Assembly: GCF_000622385.1 (NCBI RefSeq)
Contig: NZ_JASD01000008.1
Coordinates: forward strand, 1,674,001 to 1,738,000
Direction: 5' to 3'
DNA length: 64,000 nucleotides
Source: Sulfitobacter noctilucicola
GTDB lineage: Bacteria; Pseudomonadota; Alphaproteobacteria; Rhodobacterales; Rhodobacteraceae
The position numbers and the translations under genes were made by a program. Under the pieces are notes generated by a model that searched no databases, was not told the DNA's origin, and saw only the letters and a program-made list of their open reading frames with translations. The first letter of the stretch is position 1. Every line of letters starts with the position of its first letter. Shown piece by piece: positions 57,248 through 64,000 of this stretch.

Positions 57248-58804
57248 TTAGCGGTCAAGCCATGCGTCACGCATGCCATCGTTGACGCCGATCGCCGTGC
57301 TGATCGGATTTTTCAAATCGCAGCGGTAGATCGTGGGAAAGGCAAGCTCCAGCATCCATGCGACAGGAACATCATCAACGATGATATTTTGCGCCTTGGT
57401 ATACATCTCTTGACGGGTCGCATCATCGGCCTGAATGGCGGCCTCCGCAAACAGGGTATCGACCTCTTCGTTCACGTATCCCGACACGTTGTTCCAGGGG
57501 CTGCCCTTTGCAATGTTGCTGGAAATATAGGTACGCGCTACGCCCAATGCCGGATCGCCGTATTGGTACAGATAGGTAAAGGCCATGTCGAATTCCCAAT
57601 CGGAGACCTTTTGGTTCCAACCGGCAACATCCGTTGCCACGATGTCGACCTTGATGCCGATATCTGACAGATTCTGGCGTGTGGCCTCTGCCCAACGTTG
57701 CCATGTTTCGCCATAGGGCAAAGGCAGCAGGCGCAGCGTTTCACCGTTATAATCAGACGCCGCCAGATATTCCTTGGCCTTCTCAGGGTCAAAGGAAATG
57801 TCAGGTGTATTTGCCTCGTGGAAGCGCGTGACGGAGCTGACCGGCCCTTTTGCGACTTTGCCGTTGCCGTTCCACAGGGCGTCACGGGCAAACTCACGAT
57901 CCAGTGCGTACATCACAGCCTTGCGCAGGTTTTTGTCCTGCATCGGACCTTCGTGCATGTTCAGCCACATCCATGAATGAGGTCCAAAGAACTCCCAGCC
58001 CTCATCTGTTGAGCACACGTTGTCCATTGCCATCAGGCGCGGGATGTCAAAATTTTCAACCGAACCACCAGGGAGAAGGTCAACCTTGCCGGTTTCGAAA
58101 GCAACAGAGCGAGAAGCGGCATCCGGGATCACCTGATAGTAAATCTCGTCGAGATAGGGCTTACCTTCCATGTAGTAGTCTTCGTTTTTGACCAGATGGA
58201 TATAGCTACCGCGCTGCCACTCCTCGAATTTGAATGGGCCGGTCCCGATCGGCGTATTGTTCGCGGGGTTATTCGCGTAATCCGTGCCCTCGTAGATATG
58301 TTTGGGAACAATGGGCATTGTGCCGGCTTCAAAGATGCCGAGAAACGGCCCAAACGGTTGGTTCAAAGTGAACACAACGGTTTTATCATCCGGTGCTTCG
58401 ATTCTTGCTACATGCACGAGTGATGCGCGCAGCCGTGCATGGGTTTCGCGCAGGAAAACATCGACCGAGAAAACAACATCCGCAGATGTGAACGGCGTGC
58501 CATCGTGCCAAACGGCATTATCTTGCAGGGTGAAAGTATAGGTGAGGCCGTCTTCGGACTTGGTCCATTCCTTTGCCAGTGACGGCATCGGGCCCAGATC
58601 GCTGTCATAGCGCAAAAGGCTCTCGTAAATCTGGCCTGCGACCATTTGGGTCGGGCCGTTCTGGATCAGCCCCAGCATGAGCCCTGGTGGTTCAGGTTGG
58701 ATAACCGCGTTAAGCGTGCCGCCCTGTTTGGGGGTGTCCTGCGCAGCCAGCGCCGATGCCATGGCGACCGCCGCGGCGGATGCTAAAAATCGAAGTGCCT
58801 TCAT
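57248..58804 (-). CDS. family 5 solute-binding protein (DppA/OppA type)
   Basis: This 518-residue periplasmic protein has a Sec signal peptide (MKALRFLASAAAVAMASALA with a cut near AAQD). The family segment YEGTDYANNP and a C-terminal YRCDLKNP region follow. SBP family 5 members bind peptides, nickel chelates, opines, acylated amines and other compounds, so the ligand is open. The ATG at 58804 is preferred over 58900, which would precede the signal peptide. It is upstream of dppB by 80 bases. Confidence 0.9.
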   Translation of the reverse strand: MKALRFLASAAAVAMASALAAQDTPKQGGTLNAVIQPEPPGLMLGLIQNGPTQMVAGQIYESLLRYDSDLGPMPSLAKEWTKSEDGLTYTFTLQDNAVWHDGTPFTSADVVFSVDVFLRETHARLRASLVHVARIEAPDDKTVVFTLNQPFGPFLGIFEAGTMPIVPKHIYEGTDYANNPANNTPIGTGPFKFEEWQRGSYIHLVKNEDYYMEGKPYLDEIYYQVIPDAASRSVAFETGKVDLLPGGSVENFDIPRLMAMDNVCSTDEGWEFFGPHSWMWLNMHEGPMQDKNLRKAVMYALDREFARDALWNGNGKVAKGPVSSVTRFHEANTPDISFDPEKAKEYLAASDYNGETLRLLPLPYGETWQRWAEATRQNLSDIGIKVDIVATDVAGWNQKVSDWEFDMAFTYLYQYGDPALGVARTYISSNIAKGSPWNNVSGYVNEEVDTLFAEAAIQADDATRQEMYTKAQNIIVDDVPVAWMLELAFPTIYRCDLKNPISTAIGVNDGMRDAWLDR

Positions 58805-58845
58805 AGTGTATCTCCCTGGAGATGGGTTGCGATTTTCCGCCCTGC

Positions 58846-59610
58846 TTATTGTGCAAGGTCGGGGTAGTGTTTGAGTGCGAGGCGCAGATAGGCCTCCCAC
58901 TCGGGGTCTGGAACGTCTGGGTTGCCGCGATCGCGCGTCATGCTTTCGTATTGGCTCGCCGTATGTTCGGCGAGCTCCTCGGACACGTGGTTCAGCGCGG
59001 CACCAGACGAAAGAAGTGCGACCTGTGCTTTGCAGGTCCGCTCAAGGTTGAACATGAGGGCAAAAGCCTCTCCGACGGTGCCGCCACAGGTCAACAGCCC
59101 GTGATTGCGCAGGATCATCACATTGCGCGTACCGAGATCGGCGACCAGACGTTCGCGTTCGCTCAGATCAAGGGCAATGCCTTCGTAGTCGTGGAAGGCG
59201 ACGCGGTTATGGAACTGCATAGCCCATTGGTTGAGCGGCAGTATCCCCTGCGCCATCGAGGAAACGGAAACGCCCGCTACGGTATGGGTGTGTAAGACAC
59301 AGCCAACCTCGGGACGGGCGGCATGCACGGCACTGTGAATGGTAAAGCCGGCCTTGTTGATCCCTTTGCCGAACGTGTCCTGGATGATTGTCCCGTCCAG
59401 ATCTACGGTCACAAGGTTGGAGGCGGTCACTTCGTCGAACCGCAAGCCAAAAGGATTGATAAGAAAGCCATGCTCGGCTTCTGACGCTGGAGCCCGCGCC
59501 GAGATGTGTGTAAATATACTGTCATCTAACCCAAAGTGAGCAATAAGCCTGTAGGCGGCGGCCAGGTGCAGGCGCTCTGTCGGGATGTCGGAAATGGCGT
59601 CGGCTTTCAT
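58846..59610 (-). CDS. class II aldolase/adducin-family protein
   Basis: This is a 254-residue protein with the class II aldolase/adducin fold. Zinc-ligand candidates are LHTHTVAGV near residue 95 and NHGLLTCGG near 155. The start is the ATG at 59610 with AGGTG before it; a GTG at 59616 is in frame. Family members are aldolases, epimerases or decarboxylases on sugar phosphates or hydroxy acids. It lies upstream of the binding protein by 41 bases and is likely its operon partner. Confidence 0.85.
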   Translation of the reverse strand: MKADAISDIPTERLHLAAAYRLIAHFGLDDSIFTHISARAPASEAEHGFLINPFGLRFDEVTASNLVTVDLDGTIIQDTFGKGINKAGFTIHSAVHAARPEVGCVLHTHTVAGVSVSSMAQGILPLNQWAMQFHNRVAFHDYEGIALDLSERERLVADLGTRNVMILRNHGLLTCGGTVGEAFALMFNLERTCKAQVALLSSGAALNHVSEELAEHTASQYESMTRDRGNPDVPDPEWEAYLRLALKHYPDLAQ

Positions 59611-59816
59611 ATTCACCTAAATATCTATGGCTCAGACGCGCATTAATACTGGGCGTATTCGTCGCCTGCCTTGGCGTCGGAGCGGTTTGTTCAGTTATCT
59701 TGAGAACGAGGCTAGCACCGGGTTATCAAACCACAAAATAGAACAGGGTTATGCCAGATATAGTGGAGGTAAATGTAATGATCATCCAAATGCTTCCCTA
59801 AGCGCACATGTGCACT
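59611..59816. promoter_or_regulatory. upstream region of the aldolase-Dpp operon
   Basis: These 206 bases between the LysR gene and the aldolase gene are AT-richer than their surroundings. They are the expected place for a LysR-controlled promoter, but I could not define a clear T-N11-A box or a copy of the 17-mer seen elsewhere in the locus. Confidence 0.35.
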
Positions 59817-60761
59817 TTAAGTGGGCATACCAATAATTTCTTTCGCGACGGACAAGAACATTTTCTCTGAGAGATTGAAGTGGCGGGCAGGGTCGGAAAT
59901 GAAAAACATGTCCGCATAGAGTTGGGCCCTGGGCAATTTGATATGCCAAAGCGTCTCCTCTTCAATCTCACGTTGCACTGCGTGCACGGGGAGCACACCG
60001 ATCCCCAGGCCCGCGGTGATCATCCTGCACACTTCGTTAAAATCCCCACTGGTGCCAGCGATCGTACGTCCAAGGCTCGCCCCATCCCGCAGTGCCATCA
60101 TAGGCTCGGGCGCGCGCCCTTCAGCGTCGCAAGAAAACGAAATGAATGGGACATCCCTTAGTTCGTCCATGGTGATATTCTGACGGCCGAACAATGGGTG
60201 TTCCAGGCCGCAGAAGACACCATACTGAGCCCGAAGACAGAGTTGGCATTCAAGGCGCGACAAAGGCTGGGTCATCAGGCAAATCCCGAAGGGTACGACA
60301 CCAGAGATAACGTTCTGGAGTATTGTCGGGCTTGATGCGATCTGTATGTCGATGACAACCGAGGGATGTCGTTGATGCATGAGCCGCAAGATTTCATCCA
60401 CAACGTCACTGCGTACGCCGGTCACAATTTGCAGGTGCACCTTTCCGACAAGATCGGACTGCAATGTCTTGAGTTTCTCTTCGGCACGCAGTGCCGCTTC
60501 GTACATGCGCTCCACCTCGCAAAAAAGAACTTCACCCGCCGCAGTAAGTTCGAACTCACGTTGACCGCGCTGTACCAACTGCTGGCCCAACTTCTTTTCC
60601 AACCGCATCAGGGATGCACTGACCGAAGGTTGGCTAAGGCCTTGTGCCTTGGCCGCATGGGTGACACCGCCTTCGTTGCCGATAAAGTAGAAACTGCGCA
60701 GCAAACCCCAGTTGTCCAAACTTTCGAAGCCTGGCAAGCTATGGTTGATCTCTTTGCTCAT
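59817..60761 (-). CDS. LysR-family transcriptional regulator
   Basis: This 314-residue regulator has an N-terminal helix-turn-helix (YFIGNEGGVTHAAKAQGLSQ, then PSVSASLMRLEKKLG, near 25-60) and a periplasmic-binding-like effector domain. The ATG at 60761 overlaps the GntR stop, so two different regulators are translationally coupled. It lies directly upstream of the aldolase/Dpp genes and may activate them when the imported compound is present. Confidence 0.88.
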   Translation of the reverse strand: MSKEINHSLPGFESLDNWGLLRSFYFIGNEGGVTHAAKAQGLSQPSVSASLMRLEKKLGQQLVQRGQREFELTAAGEVLFCEVERMYEAALRAEEKLKTLQSDLVGKVHLQIVTGVRSDVVDEILRLMHQRHPSVVIDIQIASSPTILQNVISGVVPFGICLMTQPLSRLECQLCLRAQYGVFCGLEHPLFGRQNITMDELRDVPFISFSCDAEGRAPEPMMALRDGASLGRTIAGTSGDFNEVCRMITAGLGIGVLPVHAVQREIEEETLWHIKLPRAQLYADMFFISDPARHFNLSEKMFLSVAKEIIGMPT

Positions 60762-61450
60762 TCTCCGGCAACCGCGCCACGAAATTCTGTATTTAACGCT
60801 TCAATCTGGTCCAGCATCGCGGACTTCGCGACTAGTATGTCCGAGCGAATCGCATCCCGTGCACGGGCGGGTTCGCGCGTTTCCATTGCGCGCACGACTT
60901 CATAGTGCATTAAGTTCAAATCGGGTGGGTTTGTGTCATAATAACATGCGACAAGCGGCCCCATTTGTAACCACAATCCCCTGAGGATCTTCTGTAAGTT
61001 TGGCATGTTGGCAATATCACTTAAAGCAAGGTGAAATTCCTGATTGCCCTCTGTCGCGGTTGAGTAGTTATTGTTCGCAATGGCGCGATCATTGCGTTCC
61101 AATAATTTGAGAAGTGCCTTTATGTGGCTGGATTCAGCCCGCTCCGTGGCCCGTTCAGCGGCAAGCCCCTCAAGATGCAAACGGATATCTAGAATTTCCA
61201 GATAGGTCTCTGCCTGCATCACCGGTACACGCACATCTTTCGGCGAGCGTTGCTCAAGCACACCCTCTTGGGTCAGCTGTTTGACCGCGTCGCGGGTCGG
61301 TGTGGTGCTCACGCCAAGTTGTTCGGCGAGTCCACGAATGGTCAGCTTGTCGTTAGGGCGCATGCGGCCGGTCAACAAAGCCTTTGCGATACGTCCGTAT
61401 ACTTGATCACCAAGACTGGTTCGTCCCAGTATTTCGAAAGGATCAGACAC
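60758..61450 (-). CDS. GntR-family regulator (FadR/FCD type)
   Basis: This 230-residue regulator has an N-terminal winged helix (LAEQLGVSTTPTRDAVKQL, near 35-55) and an all-helical FCD ligand domain with ELRLHLEGLAAERA-type features. The GTG at 61450 follows GGAGAC. It is divergent from the aminotransferase at 61595, with a 17-bp symmetric site in between, and a very similar site precedes the deacetylase operon. It is therefore the best candidate repressor of both. Confidence 0.87.
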   Translation of the reverse strand: MSDPFEILGRTSLGDQVYGRIAKALLTGRMRPNDKLTIRGLAEQLGVSTTPTRDAVKQLTQEGVLEQRSPKDVRVPVMQAETYLEILDIRLHLEGLAAERATERAESSHIKALLKLLERNDRAIANNNYSTATEGNQEFHLALSDIANMPNLQKILRGLWLQMGPLVACYYDTNPPDLNLMHYEVVRAMETREPARARDAIRSDILVAKSAMLDQIEALNTEFRGAVAGE

Positions 61451-61478
61451 TGCTTGTCTCCGCTCTTAATATCAAATC

Positions 61479-61495
61479 TGATGCATGGTGCATCA
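61479..61495. promoter_or_regulatory. GntR-type operator candidate (inverted repeat)
   Basis: TGATGCA and its reverse complement TGCATCA are separated by TGG. The site lies 29 bases upstream of the gntR start and ends 99 bases before the aminotransferase start. It matches the 48396 site at 15 of 17 positions. Confidence 0.82.
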
Positions 61496-61594
61496 AAAAT
61501 GCTTGTCAAGCCAAGAGCCAAGGGGCTAGCAAAAGGGTATTGGACCGGATTCCTGCGGAACTGTGATGAATTTCTCGATAAAAGGTTAGAAACT

Positions 61595-62980
61595 ATGAAC
61601 CTGCGCCCTAATTCCGACGAAGCCCGCGACGTTGCATATCATCTGCATGGGTATACGAATGCACGAGCGCATGGGGATCGCGGCCCCATTATCGTTGACC
61701 GGGGGGAGGGCATCCATGTCTTCGATTCCAACGGCAAACGCTATATCGAAGGCATGGCCGGACTGTGGAGTGTTGCCCTGGGGTTTGACGAAACGCGATT
61801 GATGGACGCGGCCTTCGCGCAGATGGAAAAGCTGCCGTTCTCCCACACATTCTCCCACCGCACCCACGGCCCTGCCATTGATCTGGCTGAAAAACTGATT
61901 TCGATTTCACCTGTACCGATGAGCAAGGTATTCTTTACCAATTCGGGGTCAGAGGCAAATGATACGATCGTCAAAATGATCTGGTATCGGTCCAACGCCT
62001 TGGGGCTGCACGATAAGAAAAAGATCATATCGCGGCTCGGTGGATACCATGGTGTGACGGTCGCGGCGGCGTCCATGACGGGGCTGCCTACCAACCATAA
62101 GTCTTTCGATCTGCCGATCGACGGGTTTCTGCATACCACCTCTCCGCACTATTACCGCGAAGGGCGCGACGCGGAGAGCGAAACAGAATTCGCTACGCGA
62201 TGCGCAGATGACTTGGACGCAATGATTCAGGCCGAAGGGCCTGATACAATAGCTGCATTCATTGCCGAGCCGGTGATGGGGGCAGGCGGTGTTGTCGTGC
62301 CCCCCGCGACGTACTGGGAAAAAATTCAAGCAGTCCTTGCAAAGTACGACATTTTGTTGATCGCGGACGAGGTCATTTGCGCGTTTGGCAGGACAGGCAA
62401 TATGTTCGGATCAACGACTTTCGGTATCAAACCGGACATCATCACGATGTCGAAACAACTTACCTCGTCCTATTTTCCCTTCTCCGCTTTCATGATGAAC
62501 GACCGTGTTTATGAGCCTATCGCAGACGAAAGCAACAACATTGGAGTTTTGGGTCACGGCTATACCGGGGGCGGGCACCCCGTGGGCGCTGCGGTCGCGC
62601 TGGAAAACCTCAAGATCATCGAAGAGCGTGATCTGGTGGCAAATGCCGCTGCCCGCGGTAACGAGCTTTTGGCTGGTTTGGCGCATTTCGAGGATCATCC
62701 ACTGGTCGGAAACGTCAGGGGCGTTGGGTTGATCGCAGCGCTTGAGGTGATTGCGCCTGATGGAAGAACAGATGATTTTCCAGTAGGCCAACTGGGGGCG
62801 AAAATGAGTGCAATTATGCTGAAAAACGGGCTGGTTTCTCGGAATATGGGTGATGCATTGGCCTTCTGTCCTCCATTGATCATCAACTCTGCCGAGGTGA
62901 AGAAAATTCTGCATATTGTCGAGAAAAGTTTGGATGAGCTATCGGTAGCTGTAAGGCCCGATTTGTATCAAAATGCATAG
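61595..62980 (+). CDS. class III aminotransferase (omega-amino acid/polyamine type)
   Basis: This is a 461-residue PLP aminotransferase. IADEVICAFGRTG is near residue 255 and the PLP Lys lies in MSKQLTSSYFP near 287. Its N-terminal block HLHGYTNARAHG with RYIEGMAGLWSVALGF is shared with putrescine-, cadaverine- or beta-alanine-pyruvate aminotransferases. The ATG at 61595 follows AAAAGG; the open frame from 61250 overlaps the divergent regulator and is not used. It would move an amino group from a diamine or omega-amino acid to pyruvate, which fits a polyamine-like pathway. Confidence 0.88.
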   Translation: MNLRPNSDEARDVAYHLHGYTNARAHGDRGPIIVDRGEGIHVFDSNGKRYIEGMAGLWSVALGFDETRLMDAAFAQMEKLPFSHTFSHRTHGPAIDLAEKLISISPVPMSKVFFTNSGSEANDTIVKMIWYRSNALGLHDKKKIISRLGGYHGVTVAAASMTGLPTNHKSFDLPIDGFLHTTSPHYYREGRDAESETEFATRCADDLDAMIQAEGPDTIAAFIAEPVMGAGGVVVPPATYWEKIQAVLAKYDILLIADEVICAFGRTGNMFGSTTFGIKPDIITMSKQLTSSYFPFSAFMMNDRVYEPIADESNNIGVLGHGYTGGGHPVGAAVALENLKIIEERDLVANAAARGNELLAGLAHFEDHPLVGNVRGVGLIAALEVIAPDGRTDDFPVGQLGAKMSAIMLKNGLVSRNMGDALAFCPPLIINSAEVKKILHIVEKSLDELSVAVRPDLYQNA

Positions 62981-63060
62981 CGGATCAGTAAAGGCATGCT
63001 TAGGTTCTGGATCTGTCACAAATATTTTGAGGTTTTTAAATCAGCAACCATTGGATGCAG

Positions 63061-63267
63061 TTATTCTGTGAGCGCTGCAAACTGCTTGAATGGTGAGACC
63101 CCGTTTTGACCAAGTTGGCCCTTGCGGATCATATGGGCTGTTTCAATTCCGGCCAGCGTGGATGCTGCCGAATGCAGCGCCTTGAATCTAATAATAGGCC
63201 GGGTAATTCTTTTGATGAAACGGTGGTCCTGTTCAACGACATTGTTGAGATACTTGGGCTGGACAAT
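63061..63267 (-). pseudogene. IS6-family transposase C-terminal remnant
   Basis: The block PKYLNNVVEQDHRFIKRIT and ETAHMIRKGQLG is typical of the IS6/IS240 transposase C-terminus and contains the last catalytic Glu (VVEQDH). The upstream catalytic domain is absent. It is a fragment, different from the 30740 transposase. Confidence 0.85.
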
Positions 63268-63357
63268 CATGATAGTCTTTCCAGAACCGGTGAACTTGAA
63301 TATTACGTTTAGACTTTGAAAGCTGAGCAGGCCCACTTGAGTGGTCCAGATTGAAAG

Positions 63358-63504
63358 TCAGTGCATAATCGGCCTTTGGTCCATCAGTACGATGGCCTCA
63401 GGCGCAGGTGGGCGATAGCCCAGAGCACTATGGGGTCGTTTGGTGTTGTAGTGTTTCCTCCATCGTTCGATGATGATTTCGGCTTCACGCAGATCCATCA
63501 AACC
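63358..63504 (-). pseudogene. IS3-family transposase C-terminal remnant
   Basis: On the minus strand the end of an IS3 orfB reads LREAEIIIERWRKHYNTKRP and HSALGYRPPAPEAIV, and finishes at a TGA at 63358. Everything before the last about 48 residues is missing. It lies beside the IS6 fragment, so this end of the window is an IS graveyard. Confidence 0.85.
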
Positions 63505-63536
63505 ACGATGCCAAAGACCCCAACCAAGGATAAGAA

Positions 63537-63914
63537 ATGCTATTTATTGCAGCCACGTTGTTGTTCCTTGTCGGACTGATGCACAGCCTCCTAGGCGAGA
63601 AAAACCTCATTCGCCCATTGCTGGCCAAAGAAAATTTTCCCGTTGTCTTAGGCAGCTAACGCAACGGGCGATTGACGCTTTGGTTCGGATGGCATGCCCT
63701 AACGTTATTCTGGTGGGCGCAAGCTTATGTCTTGATGCAGATGACTGTTGATATCGATACTGCGGCCCGAACGACGATGATCTCACTTTCAATTGCGTGC
63801 GTTGCGCTTGGGCTCGTGGCACTTCTTGTCTCTAAGGGAAACCACGTGTCATGGGTCTTCTTCTTGCCGTTGGCGGCCATCCTCGCGTGGAAAGTTTCAA
63901 CTCTCACGACCTAA
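63537..63914 (+). pseudogene. small membrane protein with in-frame ochre stop
   Basis: An ATG at 63537, 6 bases after AAGGA, opens a hydrophobic reading frame (LFIAATLLFLVGLMHSLLGE). It meets TAA at 63657-63659 (codon 41) and then continues in the same frame for 84 codons with more membrane segments (WFGWHALTLFWWAQAYVLM, then MISLSIACVALGLVALL). The two halves read as one four-helix membrane protein of about 125 residues. I recall similar short unnamed membrane proteins but no function. It is probably a nonsense-broken gene. Two separate mini-genes are less likely. Confidence 0.68.
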
Positions 63915-64000
63915 AACGCGCGACTTTAACGGCCCTTCGGCTGGTCATTACGAATGGCTGGAAATCCCGCACACCGGACCTCTGTGCAAAGTGCAGCGAA

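Noticed and set aside
1..64000. CRISPR arrays, tRNA or rRNA genes, prophage modules
   Set aside because: No spaced direct repeats, no cloverleaf-like segments and no phage structural genes were recognised on either strand.

Overview
The window looks like chromosomal DNA of an alphaproteobacterium, most likely a marine Rhodobacterales (Roseobacter-group) member. This is inferred from four things: moderately high GC, many solute-binding-protein transporters for organic nitrogen and sugars, a rhizobial-type rhamnose operon, and numerous insertion-sequence remnants. No rRNA, tRNA, CRISPR array, phage module or replication origin was seen. Nearly all of the window is accessory catabolism: blocks of transport, enzymes and regulator, separated by worn-out transposons.

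Region 1 (253-16209, all + strand) holds a PotABCD-like ABC importer with two different ATPases, two short-chain dehydrogenases (SDRs), an amidase-signature amidase, a CE4-fold hydrolase (PgdA/cyclic-imide-hydrolase type), a CxxC mini-protein, a CobW-type metallochaperone, a cupin, an AraC regulator and HyuA/HyuB. Together they read as a pathway that imports and opens a cyclic amide, imide or hydantoin-like compound. The first ATPase lacks its switch histidine.

Region 2 (16.2-22 kb) carries a universal stress protein with a BCCT betaine-type carrier, a small conserved protein, a decayed IS3 element, and a LuxR-type regulator fused to an alpha/beta-hydrolase fold that has lost its catalytic Ser and His. 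Region 3 (22.2-26.9 kb) is a tightly overlapping FMO / BASS transporter / epimerase / SDR operon, divergent from a TetR regulator across a perfect 13-bp inverted repeat. Region 4 (27-35.4 kb) has two tandem orphan membrane histidine kinases, IS5 and IS6 material, a Ktr/Trk potassium system and a crotonase.

Region 5 (35.6-46.4 kb) is a complete L-rhamnose system: rhaR-S-T-P-Q-U-K on the minus strand and rhaD-I divergent. The intergenic region has four evenly spaced TGATTGA half-sites. Region 6 (46.4-48.3 kb) is an IS110 fragment broken by an IS3 element whose transposase carries an amber codon.

Region 7 (48.4-63 kb) has an acetylpolyamine-amidohydrolase-like deacetylase, a hydroxylysine-kinase-like phosphotransferase, an AGXT2L-like PLP enzyme and an SDR on the + strand. 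On the minus strand are GntR, LysR, a class II aldolase, a Dpp-type transporter and a 2-hydroxyacid dehydrogenase. A second class III aminotransferase is divergent from GntR. Two near-identical 17-bp sites, one before each + strand unit, suggest one GntR regulon for an amino or polyamine-like compound. The last kilobase holds IS6 and IS3 fragments and a small membrane-protein gene with an in-frame stop.
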